64,000 bases of DNA. Origin: JAHQVI01 sp963749875. Lineage in GTDB: Bacteria; Pseudomonadota; Alphaproteobacteria; Rhizobiales; Rhodomicrobiaceae. Below are positions 10,002-18,745 of this stretch, in pieces. The notes under the pieces were generated by a model, which saw only the letters and a list, made by a program, of their open reading frames with translations, was not told the origin of the DNA and did not search any database. The number at the start of each line of letters is the position of its first letter. The first letter of the stretch is position 1. Made by a program: the position numbers and the translations under genes. The stretch spans positions 124,001-188,000 of the forward strand of contig CAVVOX010000005.1 in assembly GCA_963749875.1 (NCBI GenBank). The letters are read 5' to 3'.

Positions 10002-10916
10002 ATGGCGCGAAAAGCATCGGCAATAAGGGCGAGCAACGGACGCGCCCTTTATCGCACAGCTGTGTCTTTGCTGTGGATAGTTGCTTGTGGGGGAGCCGGT
10101 CCGGCGATCGCGCAGACGGCGGAAGGCGCTCCGCCGAAGCGGATCGTGTCGATCAACGCCTGCACCGATCAGCTTGTCTTCGCGCTGGCCGACCGCGATC
10201 AGATCGCGGCGCTCACCCGCTATGCCGTGCGCAAGGATTATTCGATCTATGTCGAGCAGGTGAAGGCCAGCGGTATCAAGCTCATTCGCGGCAGTGCGGA
10301 GGAGGTGCTGAAGCTGAAGCCGGATCTGGTCCTCGCCGGCACCTATACGCGCCGGGCGACGCGCCAAATGCTGCAGCGGCTCGGCGTCAAGCTCGAACTT
10401 TTCCCGCCCGTCGACAATATCGCGGAGACCGAGGCGGCAATCCGCAAAGCCGCCGGTCTCTTCGGTCATGCCGATCGCGGCGAGGCGCTGATCGAAGAGA
10501 TCGATCATGCGCTGGCTGTGGCGCCGGACCTGCGCGCCCGGAGGTTGGCCGTGCTGCAGCTTCAGCGGCGCGGCTTCGTCTCCGGCCCTGAAACGCTTGT
10601 CGGCGACCTTCTGCAGAAGCTCGGGGTGGCCAATGCCGCCGCGCGGCTGGGCATCCGGCAGATTGGCAGGGCTTCGCTCGAAACTGCATTGAAGGCGCGG
10701 GCGGACGCGCTGCTCCTCTTCGATCCTTCGCCGCGCGCCAGCGACCAGGGAACCGCGATGCTGCTTCATCCCGCGCTCAGGGCCATCTATCCTCCAGAGC
10801 GCCGGATTTCGCTGCCGGGGCGGCTGGCGATCTGCGGCGGACCGGCCTTGCCCCTGGCCGTTGCGGAGCTGACCAAGAGCCTGCAGCAGATTTCGCCGCG
10901 ATTGCAGCGCCGCTGA
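10002..10916 (+). CDS. Periplasmic ABC-type cobalamin/iron-chelate binding protein (BtuF-like)
   Basis: About 304 residues from ATG 10002, chosen because GAAAGGG is correctly placed and a signal peptide follows at once (RTAVSLLWIVACGGAGPA, cleavage near AIAQ). The mature part matches the BtuF/FhuD fold: RIVSINACTDQLVFALADRD, LKPDLVLAGTYTRRATRQML, then a long helix and a C-terminal lobe. Its position between btuB and cbiB argues for corrinoid binding. No BtuC or BtuD permease/ATPase is in the window. It overlaps cbiB by one base (TGATG), implying translational coupling. Confidence 0.8.
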   Translation: MARKASAIRASNGRALYRTAVSLLWIVACGGAGPAIAQTAEGAPPKRIVSINACTDQLVFALADRDQIAALTRYAVRKDYSIYVEQVKASGIKLIRGSAEEVLKLKPDLVLAGTYTRRATRQMLQRLGVKLELFPPVDNIAETEAAIRKAAGLFGHADRGEALIEEIDHALAVAPDLRARRLAVLQLQRRGFVSGPETLVGDLLQKLGVANAAARLGIRQIGRASLETALKARADALLLFDPSPRASDQGTAMLLHPALRAIYPPERRISLPGRLAICGGPALPLAVAELTKSLQQISPRLQRR

Positions 10917-11893
10917 TGGCTTTCCTCGATCCGAAGATCGCGCTCGTCCTGCTTTTCGCCTTGACGCTCGACGGTTTGCTTGGCGATCCGGACTGGGTCT
11001 GGCGGCGCGCCCCGCATCCGGTTGTGGCGATGGGGCGCCTGATCGGCTGGCTCGATCGCTGGCTCAATCGCGATGGCTTGGCGAGGACGAGACGCCTTCC
11101 CGGCGTCGCGGCTCTCCTCATGCTCCTCGCGATCGTGGCCACCTTCGGCCTCGGGTTGCACTGGTTGGTCGCACAGCACCCTCTCGGGCTGGCTGCCGAG
11201 GTTATCCTGGTTGCCATTCTGCTGGCGCAGCGCAGCCTTTACGATCATGTGCGCCGCGTCTTCCGCGCCTTTGACGATGGTCTGCCCGCCGCGCGCGAGG
11301 CCGTTTCGCGGGTCGTGGGCCGCGATCCGAACGCGCTCGACGAAGCCGGCATTTGCCGCGCGGCGATTGAAACGACGGCGGAGAATTTCTCCGACGGCGT
11401 GGTCGCGCCTGCCTTCTGGTATCTCGTCGCGGGGCTGCCCGGCATTCTCGTCTACAAGGCGGTCAATACGGCCGACAGCATGATCGGCCATCGCACGCCC
11501 CGCCATGCGGCCTTCGGCTGGGCTGCTGCGCGGCTCGACGATCTCTTGAATCTGATCCCGGCGCGGCTGGCCGGCGTTCTCGTCATAGCCGCCGCCTTTA
11601 TAACCGGCGCGGATGCGCGCGGCGGATGGACCGCCATGCTGCGCGATGCAAGGCGGCATCGTTCCCCGAACGCCGGGTGGCCCGAGGCCGCGATGGCCGG
11701 TGCGCTCGGCCTTGCCCTCGCCGGCCCGCGCTACTATGCAAGCCGGCGCATCGAGGATGCCTGGATGAATGAAAGCGGACGAAAAGAGCCGCATCCGGAT
11801 GATATCGCCCGTGCCCTGCGCCTTTTCGCGGCGGCTTGCAGCGCCCATTGGCTTGCGGTCGCGGTGATCGGTTTTCAGACGCTATTGCACTGA
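10916..11893 (+). CDS. cbiB: Adenosylcobinamide-phosphate synthase CbiB (CobD in Pseudomonas nomenclature)
   Basis: An integral membrane enzyme of 325 residues that attaches aminopropanol phosphate (the product of the 6933-7922 enzyme) to adenosylcobyric acid. The hallmark segments are present: LDGLLGDPDWVWR near the N-terminus, HPVVAMGRLIGWLD, ETTAENFSDGVVAPAFWY, and AVNTADSMIGHR. Several hydrophobic segments are visible. Start ATG 10916 overlaps the preceding stop. The final codons CAC TGA coincide with the first bases of a 100-bp dispersed repeat. Confidence 0.93.
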   Translation: MAFLDPKIALVLLFALTLDGLLGDPDWVWRRAPHPVVAMGRLIGWLDRWLNRDGLARTRRLPGVAALLMLLAIVATFGLGLHWLVAQHPLGLAAEVILVAILLAQRSLYDHVRRVFRAFDDGLPAAREAVSRVVGRDPNALDEAGICRAAIETTAENFSDGVVAPAFWYLVAGLPGILVYKAVNTADSMIGHRTPRHAAFGWAAARLDDLLNLIPARLAGVLVIAAAFITGADARGGWTAMLRDARRHRSPNAGWPEAAMAGALGLALAGPRYYASRRIEDAWMNESGRKEPHPDDIARALRLFAAACSAHWLAVAVIGFQTLLH

Positions 11894-11986
11894 CGCATTC
11901 GTATGGTTCATGCGTCCGCGCCCTAGCTCTTTGTTTATGCATCAATTTTGCCAAACTCCGGCTGTTGCCTCCGTTTGGATCGATGC
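11887..11986. repeat. 100-bp dispersed repeat, copy 1
   Basis: Nearly identical to 61716-61815, with only two adjacent differences seen (GT versus AC). It begins at the cbiB stop codon with GCACTGACGCATTC, contains the inverted pair GACGCAT/ATGCGTC, then an AT-richer part including TTTGTTTATGCATCAATTT, and ends GGATCGATGC. Function unknown; it could act as a terminator or be a non-autonomous element. Confidence 0.9.
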
Positions 11987-12026
11987 ACTGTGAGCTGTGG
12001 CGGCCATCGGCTGCACTGACGGCGGA

Positions 12027-13514
12027 TTATCCTGCGCGGGCGATGGCGAGGATGCGGTCAATGTCGAGATGCGCTTCGAGATGGTCCGCGAGCTGATCGA
12101 GGGTCGCCTCGACGGCGGCGCCGAAATCCAGCGTTTCATCGGCGGACGCGCCAAGCCTGGTCAGGAAAGCGCGGCGGAAAGCATCGCTCTGAAACAGCCC
12201 GTGGACATAGCTGCCCATGATCCGGCCGTCCGCGCTGATCGCCCCGTCCGCCTCGCCCTCGATGGTCAGCCAGGGGCGCCGTGTCCCCACCCCGCTCGTC
12301 CTGCCGAGATGGATCTCATAGCCTGAAACCGGATGCTCCGACGCGATCTCGATACCCGACACGGGACGCACGCGCTTCTCGCCGGTCAGCACTGTCTCGA
12401 TATCCAGGAGGCCGAGGCCGGGATGCACGCCCGGCGTGCCCTCCAGCCCGTCCGGATCGGCGATCGTCCGCCCCAGCATCTGATAGCCGCCGCAAATGCC
12501 GACGACAAAGCCTCCGCTACGGACATGCGCGGCGATGTCGATGTCCCAGCCCTCGCGGCGGATGCCCGCCAGATCGTCGATGGTCGATTTCGAGCCGGGC
12601 AGGAAGATCAGATCGGCGTCGCGCGGCAGCGGCCGCCCGGCTTCGGCGAAGCGGATCGATACACCCGGCTCCAATTTCAGCGGATCGAGATCGTCGAAAT
12701 TGGCAATGCGGGAGATCACCGGCACCACGATCTTGAACGCCTTCCGGTCTCGCTGACTGCCCGTCTCGCGAATATCGACGGCATCCTCGGCAGGCAGACG
12801 CGCCGCGCCGTCGAAATAGGGCACGACGCCGAGACTGTCCCAGCCGGTGCGCTCGGCGATCAGCCTTTCGCCGTCAGCGAAGAGCGAAACCTCGCCGCGG
12901 AACTTGTTGATGAGAAAGGCTTTGATGCGCGCGCGCTCGGCGTCGCTCACCAGCGCATGCGTGCCGATAAGGCTGGCGATGACGCCGCCCCGGTCGATGT
13001 CGGCCGCCAGGATGACCGGCACGTCCGCCGCTTCGGCAAATCCCATATTGGCGATGTCGCCTGCCCGCAGATTGACCTCGGCCGGACTGCCCGCACCCTC
13101 GATGATGACGAGGTCGGCCTCGCGCGCGATCAGCCCGAAGCTCTCGAGAATGCGCGGCAGAAGCTCGGCCTTCCGCCTGCCGAATTCGCGCGCCCGCATC
13201 CGGCCGAAACGTCGCCCCTGCACGATGATCTGGCTTTGCCGGTCGGCTTCGGGCTTCAGCAGCACCGGGTTCATATGCACGCTCGGCGGTACATTGGCGG
13301 CCATGGCCTGCAGCGCCTGGGCGCGTCCGATCTCGCCGCCATCGGCGGTCGCGGCGGCGTTGTTCGACATGTTCTGCGGCTTGAACGGGCGCACCGCCAG
13401 CCCCTGCCGGACGAAGACGCGGCAGAGCCCGGCCACGATCAGCGACTTGCCGACATTGGAGCCGGTGCCCTGGACCATGACGGCCGGGGTTTTAATTTGA
13501 GCCGGATCGGTCAT
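12027..13514 (-). CDS. cobQ: Cobyric acid synthase CobQ
   Basis: It amidates four peripheral carboxylates of adenosylcobyrinic a,c-diamide using glutamine and ATP. Start ATG 13514 (MTDPAQIKTPAVMVQGTG) matches the family start, leaving about 495 residues. Seen: the ATP-binding GTGSNVGKS, RPFKPQNMSNNA, and the C-terminal glutamine amidotransferase domain with nucleophile GICGGYQMLG and the histidine in GSYVHGLF. The start lies 23 bases inside the end of the upstream small gene, as expected for the tightly packed operon. It is the last gene of the riboswitch-led operon. Confidence 0.95.
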   Translation of the reverse strand: MTDPAQIKTPAVMVQGTGSNVGKSLIVAGLCRVFVRQGLAVRPFKPQNMSNNAAATADGGEIGRAQALQAMAANVPPSVHMNPVLLKPEADRQSQIIVQGRRFGRMRAREFGRRKAELLPRILESFGLIAREADLVIIEGAGSPAEVNLRAGDIANMGFAEAADVPVILAADIDRGGVIASLIGTHALVSDAERARIKAFLINKFRGEVSLFADGERLIAERTGWDSLGVVPYFDGAARLPAEDAVDIRETGSQRDRKAFKIVVPVISRIANFDDLDPLKLEPGVSIRFAEAGRPLPRDADLIFLPGSKSTIDDLAGIRREGWDIDIAAHVRSGGFVVGICGGYQMLGRTIADPDGLEGTPGVHPGLGLLDIETVLTGEKRVRPVSGIEIASEHPVSGYEIHLGRTSGVGTRRPWLTIEGEADGAISADGRIMGSYVHGLFQSDAFRRAFLTRLGASADETLDFGAAVEATLDQLADHLEAHLDIDRILAIARAG

Positions 13515-13764
13515 CTTCGGGCACAGGAAGTTGCGCCAGATGAAATTCGCGCATGAACCGGACCGCGGGCCGGGCGGCAAAACAGCCTGAGCCGAGGACA
13601 AACAGCCATGTTCCGGCATCCATCAGCTCGGAATAGAAAAAGAAAATGCTGCCGACCAGAAACATCAATGCGGCCGTGAGATCGACGGTCGTGTAGATGC
13701 GTTCATAGATCCCGTAAACGCGCCTGTGCTCGGGCGTCGCGGTGAACAGTTCCGGCTTGAACAT
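13492..13764 (-). CDS. YrhK-like small membrane protein
   Basis: 90 residues with two predicted membrane helices (ALMFLVGSIFFFYSEL and GTWLFVLGSGCFAARP) followed by RFMREFHL, a pattern I associate with the YrhK-like domain. It is squeezed between cobO and cobQ, sharing one base with the cobO stop and overlapping cobQ by 23 bases. It must therefore be cotranscribed and coupled with B12 genes. No role in B12 synthesis is established for this family to my knowledge. Confidence 0.7.
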   Translation of the reverse strand: MFKPELFTATPEHRRVYGIYERIYTTVDLTAALMFLVGSIFFFYSELMDAGTWLFVLGSGCFAARPAVRFMREFHLAQLPVPEDDRSGSN

Positions 13765-14384
13765 CAGAATTCGATGCCCGCTTGCGCCTTGACGCCGGAG
13801 CGGAAGGGATGCTTCACGAGCGTCATTTCCGTCGCCAGATCGGCGATCTCCATAAGCGCGTCCGGCGCGTTCCGGCCGGTGATGATCACATGGGTGTCGG
13901 CCGGCTTCTCCTCGGTGAGAAAGGCCAGGACCTCCGCGAGCGGGATATAGTCATAGCGCAGCGCGATATTCATCTCGTCGAGCAGCACCAGCCGGATGGC
14001 GGGATCGCGGATCAGCGCCTTCGCCTTTTCCCACGCGGCGCGCGCCATGGCGACGTCACGCTCGCGGTCCTGCGTCTCCCAGGTGAAGCCCTCGCCCATG
14101 GTGTGGAACTGGCAGATGTCGGAGAAATGCTCGGTGATGAGCTGGCGCTCGCCGGTCTCCATGCCGCCCTTGATGAACTGAACCACGGCGCAGGGCATCT
14201 TGTGGGCGATGGCGCGGAAGACCATGCCGAAAGCGGCGGTCGATTTGCCCTTGCCCTTGCCGGTATGGACGATGATCAGACCGCGCTCCTCGGTCTTGGT
14301 GGCCATGATCTTGTCGCGCGCGGCTTTCTTCTTCGCCATTTTCGCGGCGTGGCGCTCGGCATCCTCGGCAATATTTGGGGTCAT
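13764..14384 (-). CDS. cobO: Cob(I)yrinic acid a,c-diamide adenosyltransferase CobO
   Basis: 206 residues. It transfers the 5'-deoxyadenosyl group from ATP to Co(I) corrinoid. Diagnostic features: the P-loop VHTGKGKGKSTAAFG, VQFIKGGMETGER, the long helix region with TWETQDRERDVAMA, LDEMNIALRYDYI (Walker B-like), and ITGRNAPDALMEIADL. Length and motifs are those of the CobO/BtuR family. Start ATG 14384 has GGAGAG upstream. It sits between the phosphatase-like gene and the YrhK-like gene in the operon. Confidence 0.95.
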   Translation of the reverse strand: MTPNIAEDAERHAAKMAKKKAARDKIMATKTEERGLIIVHTGKGKGKSTAAFGMVFRAIAHKMPCAVVQFIKGGMETGERQLITEHFSDICQFHTMGEGFTWETQDRERDVAMARAAWEKAKALIRDPAIRLVLLDEMNIALRYDYIPLAEVLAFLTEEKPADTHVIITGRNAPDALMEIADLATEMTLVKHPFRSGVKAQAGIEF

Positions 14385-14406
14385 CGCGCTCTCCTTTAAG
14401 GCCCCC

Positions 14407-14730
14407 TCACTTGAGGTGTGTATGGAGTTTGCTCGTCAGGATTTCGACGAGTTCCGGCTGCATGAAACTATAAAGGTCCGGCACATCAAGGTTTATGATC
14501 GGCTTGCCCCGAAGCGGTCCCGCAAATTTCGCGGCCAGCTGCGTCTTATGGCGGGCCTCCATCACGAAAATCACGTCCGCCCATTCGAGCTGCTCCAGCG
14601 ACAGCAAATCATCCGCATCATTGCTGACTCCGCCGCAATCGGCGCGCACGCCTTCCATTTGAACGGCAATTTGTGCGGCGGTCGGCCCGCGCGCCTGCGC
14701 CCTTCCGCAGATAAACAGCGCACGGATCAT
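14407..14730 (-). CDS. Small low-molecular-weight phosphatase-like protein
   Basis: 107 residues resembling a short subfamily of low-molecular-weight protein tyrosine phosphatases. The N-terminal loop FICGRAQARGPTA keeps the catalytic Cys and Arg of the C-x5-R signature, but the usual Asn and Ser (as in CSQNRLRSPTA) are Ala and Gly, so activity may be reduced. The ending LDVPDLYSFMQPELVEIL corresponds to the acid-loop region. It follows cobN after 3 bases and precedes cobO. Whether it acts on a B12 intermediate or is a passenger cannot be told from sequence. Confidence 0.72.
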   Translation of the reverse strand: MIRALFICGRAQARGPTAAQIAVQMEGVRADCGGVSNDADDLLSLEQLEWADVIFVMEARHKTQLAAKFAGPLRGKPIINLDVPDLYSFMQPELVEILTSKLHTHLK

Positions 14731-14733
14731 GGC

Positions 14734-17700
14734 TTATCCCCCCGCAAGAATGGTTTCGATCGCAGCGGCTACGGAATTCGACCTCGGCCACCATAATCCG
14801 CGCTCCATGGCCTCTTTGAAGCGTGACGCGATATCGCTCAAGGCGGCGTCATTGTTCGACGCAAGGAATTCTCGGACGGTCTCATCGACGATATAGGCCT
14901 CATAAAGGGCGTCGAAATGATGGTCGCCCACCGCGCCGGTCGTTGCCGCGAAGGCGAAGAGATAATCGACCGTGGCGGCGATCTCGAAGGCGCCCTTATA
15001 GCCGTGACGCATGACGCCCGCGATCCACTTCGGATTGGCCGCCCGAGCGCGCACGACGCGGCCGATCTCCTCCTCCAGCGCGCGCACGACCGGGCGCTCC
15101 GGGCGCGAATGGTCATTGTGATAAATGCGGACCGGCTCACCCTTCAGCGCTTTGACGGACGCCGCCAGTCCGCCCTCGAACTGATAATAGTCGTCGCTGT
15201 CGAGAATGTCGTGCTCGCGATTGTCCTGATTGTGGAGAATGGCGTCGAGCCCGGTCAGCCGCCGTTCCAGCGCCTTGCGTTCGGCGCGGCCTTCGAGCCC
15301 CGCGCCATAGGCATATTGCCCCCACTCCATATAGCTTTCCGCAAAATCGGCATCGGTTTCCCAGATGCCTTCGTCGATCAACGCCTGCAGGCCTGCGCCA
15401 TAGGCGCCGGGCTTGGACCCGAAAATGCGGGCGCTGGCGATACGACCAGCGATCTGCGGCGAGGTGCCCTCGGCGACGAGGCGGCGTGCCTCGCGCGCGG
15501 CGTTTTCGGCCAGTGGGTTTTCGCCTTCCGGCTCGTCGAGCGCGGCGACTGCCCGCACGGCGCTGTCGATAAGGTCGATCTGCGCCGGAAAGGCATCGCG
15601 GAAGAACCCCGAGACACGGAAGGTCACATCGACGCGCGGGCGTCCGAGCTTGGCGAGGGGGATGATCTCGAAGCCGGTCACCCGGCGGGATGCTGGCTCC
15701 CATGCCGGCTTGACGCCCATCAGCGCCAGCGCCTGAGCGATGTCGTCGCCGCCGGTGCGCATATTCGCCGTGCCCCAGGCGCTGAGCGCCAGTGCGCGCG
15801 GCCAGTCGCCATGGTCCTGCACGTACCGCTCGATCACCAGCTCCGCCGATTTGCAGCCGAGTTCCCAGGCGGCTGGCGTCGGTAGTGTACGGCTGTCGAG
15901 CGAGTAGAAATTGCGCCCCGTGGGCAGGACGTCGGGACGCCCGCGCGTCGGCGCGCCGGATGGGCCGGGCGCGAGGAAGCGGCCGGAAAGCGCGGTCAGG
16001 ATACCGGCGATTTCGGCCTCGCCGGAGGCATCGACCTTCGGCGCAAGGCTGGTCCGGATTTCATCGAGCACGGCGCGGCTGCGGGGCCAGCCTTCGGGCA
16101 ATGCGAACGACGCTGCAGCCGTCGCCCCGGACTTGATCCGGGGCCTACTCGCATCATCGCCAGCACCGTGCTTGCCGAACTGCGAGTGGGTCCCGGCTCG
16201 GAGGCCGGGACGACGATCCGCTTCGTCGTTCGCATACGGAGCAGAACTCCCTCTCCCATGGGGAGAGGTGAAAATCGCGCGTGGCAAACTCGTCTGGTAC
16301 ATTCGCGACAAGCCGTTGCGCCAGGATCTCCAGCCGCTCGACCGTATCGCCATTGGTGCGCCAGGGCGCATCGCTCAGTTCAAGGAGCACATCGGGCCGC
16401 GGGCCGGTCCAAGACTCGCCGAGTTTGCAGCTCAGCGGATCGAAATCATCGAGGCCGAGATCGCCCGCCAGGGCCGCGATCAACGAAGCGCCCTGCGCCT
16501 CCCCTCCTCCACGCGGGACGCGCGCCAGCGCCACTAGCAGATCGGTGCGCTGCTCCCCGTCCGGCGCGCGCCCGAACACATGCAGCCCGTCGCGGATCTG
16601 CATTTCCTTCAACTCGCAGAGATGATTGTCGAGCGCGGCCAGCGCCTCATCCTGCGGAGCGTCGAGATCGATGCCGCAATCCTTGTCGAGCCCGAGGCGC
16701 GCAGTTGTCGCCAGGATCTCGCCGGCCAGATAGCGCCGCCGCGCCTCGTCCACGCTCGCCGCCTCGAAATATTCGTCGACCAGCGCCTCCAGCTCCTTCA
16801 GCTCGCCATAGGTCTCGGCGCGCGTCATGGGCGGCGTCATGTGATCGACGATCACGGCTGAGCTGCGCCGCTTGGCCTGACTGCCCTCGCCGGGATCGTT
16901 GACGATGAAGGGATAGATGTTGGGCACCGGACCGAGCGCGGCTTCGGGATAGCACTCTTGCGAAAGCGCCAGCGCCTTGCCGGGCAGCCATTCGAGATTG
17001 CCGTGCTTGCCGAGATGGATCGCGGCGTGAATGCCCGCCTCCTCGCGCAGCCAGAAATAGAAGGCGAAATAGGCGTGCGGCGGCACCAGATCCGGGTCGT
17101 GATAGCTGGCCTTCGGGTCGATATTGTAGCCGCGCGCCGGCTGGATGCCGGCGACGACATTGCCGAAGCGCAGCGCGGGGATCGCAAAGCCGCCGGCGGC
17201 AAAAAATGGATCGTCCTCCGGCGCTCCCCAGCGTTCGACGACCTCGGAGCGCACGGCGTCCGGCAGCCGGGCGAAACGCTGCATATAGGCGTCGAGCGGC
17301 AGATGCTCGGCGATGTCGCGGCCGGCGGACCCGGCATTGGTCGGCCCCTGGCGCAGCGCTTCGATCAGCGCATTGCCGTTCGCGGGAATGTCGCCGACCC
17401 GATAGCCTTCCGCTTCGAGCGCGCGCAGGATCTCCACCGCGCTCTGCGGCGTATCCAGCCCGACGCCATTGGCGAGGCGGGAATCCCGGTTCGGATAGTT
17501 GGCGAGGATCAGCGCGAGGCGGCGTTCGGGCGCGGGCGTCTTCCTCAGGGCCACCCACGCCGTGGCTAGATGTGCAACGAACGCCACGCGGTCAGGCTTC
17601 GGCTCGCTCCGCGTCAGATAATATTGCGTCGCTTCGTCGAAACCGCTGTCGGATTTGAAAGAGACCGCGCGCGTGAGGACGCGCCCGTCGACCTCCGGCA

Positions 17701-18745
17701 AGGCGACATGCATGGCGATATAATGCGGGGAGAGGCCGCGCGTTCGGCTTGCCCAGCCCGCTTCGCTCTCGCCGGAAAAGACGACCTGCAGCACCATCGC
17801 ATCCAGATCGGCAAAGGGCGAGGACGTCGCCGCTCCCCCGGGCGCGAGAGTTGCCGCGAAGGCCGTGCTGTTCAGGATGATGTCCGGCGGCGCCTGTTCG
17901 AACAACGTGCGCATCGTTTCCTGCGAAAACGGGTCGCGCAAGCTGCTGACGTAGATCGGCAGGACATTGAAGCCTTGCGCGCCGAGAGCCTCGATGAGCG
18001 CGTCCGCGGCCGCCAGATCGCCGGATTGCAGCAATGCGCGGTAGAAGATCAGCGCGGCAACGGGTTGGTCATTCTTCCGATCGAGTGGCGTCTCATCATC
18101 TGTCGCTCCACCCTCACCCGGCGCTTCGCGCCGCCCTCTCCCGCCGAAGGCGGGTTGGTGAGGGGGAAATCGCTTGTCTCCAGAGCCTGCCGAATAGGGC
18201 CAATAATGCCCTGCCTTCAATAATGGACGCGCCGGGGGCGGCGGCTCCTTCCCGTCGAGCATGGCGGCGAGGCATTCCAGAAACCCGCGCGCATTGTCCG
18301 GTCCGCCTTCGCGCAGATAGCTCCAGAGCGTCTCGCGCGTTTCCCCATCGACGGTGGAGAGGCCATCCAATTGCGGATCGGGCTGGTCGTCGCCGGGCAG
18401 CACGACGAGGCGGAACGCGCCCTCCGCGGCCATCTCCACCAAGCGCTCGAGGCCATAGCTCCAATAGCTCTTGCCGCCAAGCAGCCGCAGCACCACGATG
18501 CGCGCGCCGCTCAGCGTCTTCTCCGCATAAAGATCGACGGAGAAATGATGTTTGAGCTGCATCAGATTGACGAGGCGCAGAGACGGCTGCGGCCCCGCCG
18601 CCGCGCGCGCGCGATGAGCATTGGCCAGCAACGCCAGCTCGGTATCGGCGGACGACAGCACGACAATGTCACCGGGCGTCTGGCCAAGGTCGCGCGGCTC
18701 CGCGCCATCATCGATCGTGCCTGACTGCGTGACGAGCAGATGCAT
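14734..18745 (-). CDS. cobN: Cobaltochelatase subunit CobN, frame broken near 16244 and carrying repeat insertions
   Basis: The large ATP-dependent subunit that inserts Co2+ into hydrogenobyrinic a,c-diamide with CobS/CobT-type partners (not in this window). Start is ATG 18745, overlapping the previous stop as TGATG. The N-terminal frame runs to about 16250 (HLLVTQSGTIDD, HLGKHGNLEWLPGKALALS). The C-terminal frame runs to 14734 (GRPDVLPTGRNFYSLDSR, NQDNREHDLLDSDDYYQ-type motif, GVMRHGYKGAFEIAATVDY). Removing one base joins them, for example in GAACTC at 16244-16249 or in the palindrome CCCATGGGG just beside it. Two stretches have no family counterpart: residues about 193-216 (18101-18172) and about 16105-16300. 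Both coincide with palindromic repeats, so the protein carries repeat-encoded insertions. Confidence 0.93.
16121..16270. repeat. Palindromic repeats inserted inside cobN
   Basis: Contains CCCCGGACTTGATCCGGGG, a central part shared with the repeat at 37591-37764 (CACTCGCAGTTCGGCAAGCA on the minus strand, and GCGAGTAGGCCCCGG), the stem TCCCGGCTCGGAGGCCGGGA, and the palindrome CCTCTCCCATGGGGAGAGG. Homology to other CobN proteins stops at about 16300 and resumes near 16105, so this is an insertion into coding sequence. Confidence 0.85.
18101..18172. repeat. In-frame palindromic repeat inside cobN
   Basis: An outer stem CCCTCACC...GGTGAGGG encloses two inner hairpins, CGGCGCTTCGCGCCG and CCCGCCGAAGGCGGG. 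It is read through in frame as about 24 residues (FPPHQPAFGGRGRREAPG region) between the N-terminal CobN domain and VAALIFYRALLQ. Length and frame are preserved, unlike a random insertion. Confidence 0.85.

Noticed and set aside
9924..10080. Possible cobalamin riboswitch before btuB (CACCTGCCCGAGACAC resembles the 3' end of the B12 box)
   Set aside because: The gap to the divergent gene is under 80 bases and the other conserved blocks seen at 21884-22053 are absent.
14734..18745. cobN as two separate subunit genes
   Set aside because: The frames overlap by 218 bases inside an inserted repeat and together match one normal CobN; the second has no ribosome site or plausible start.
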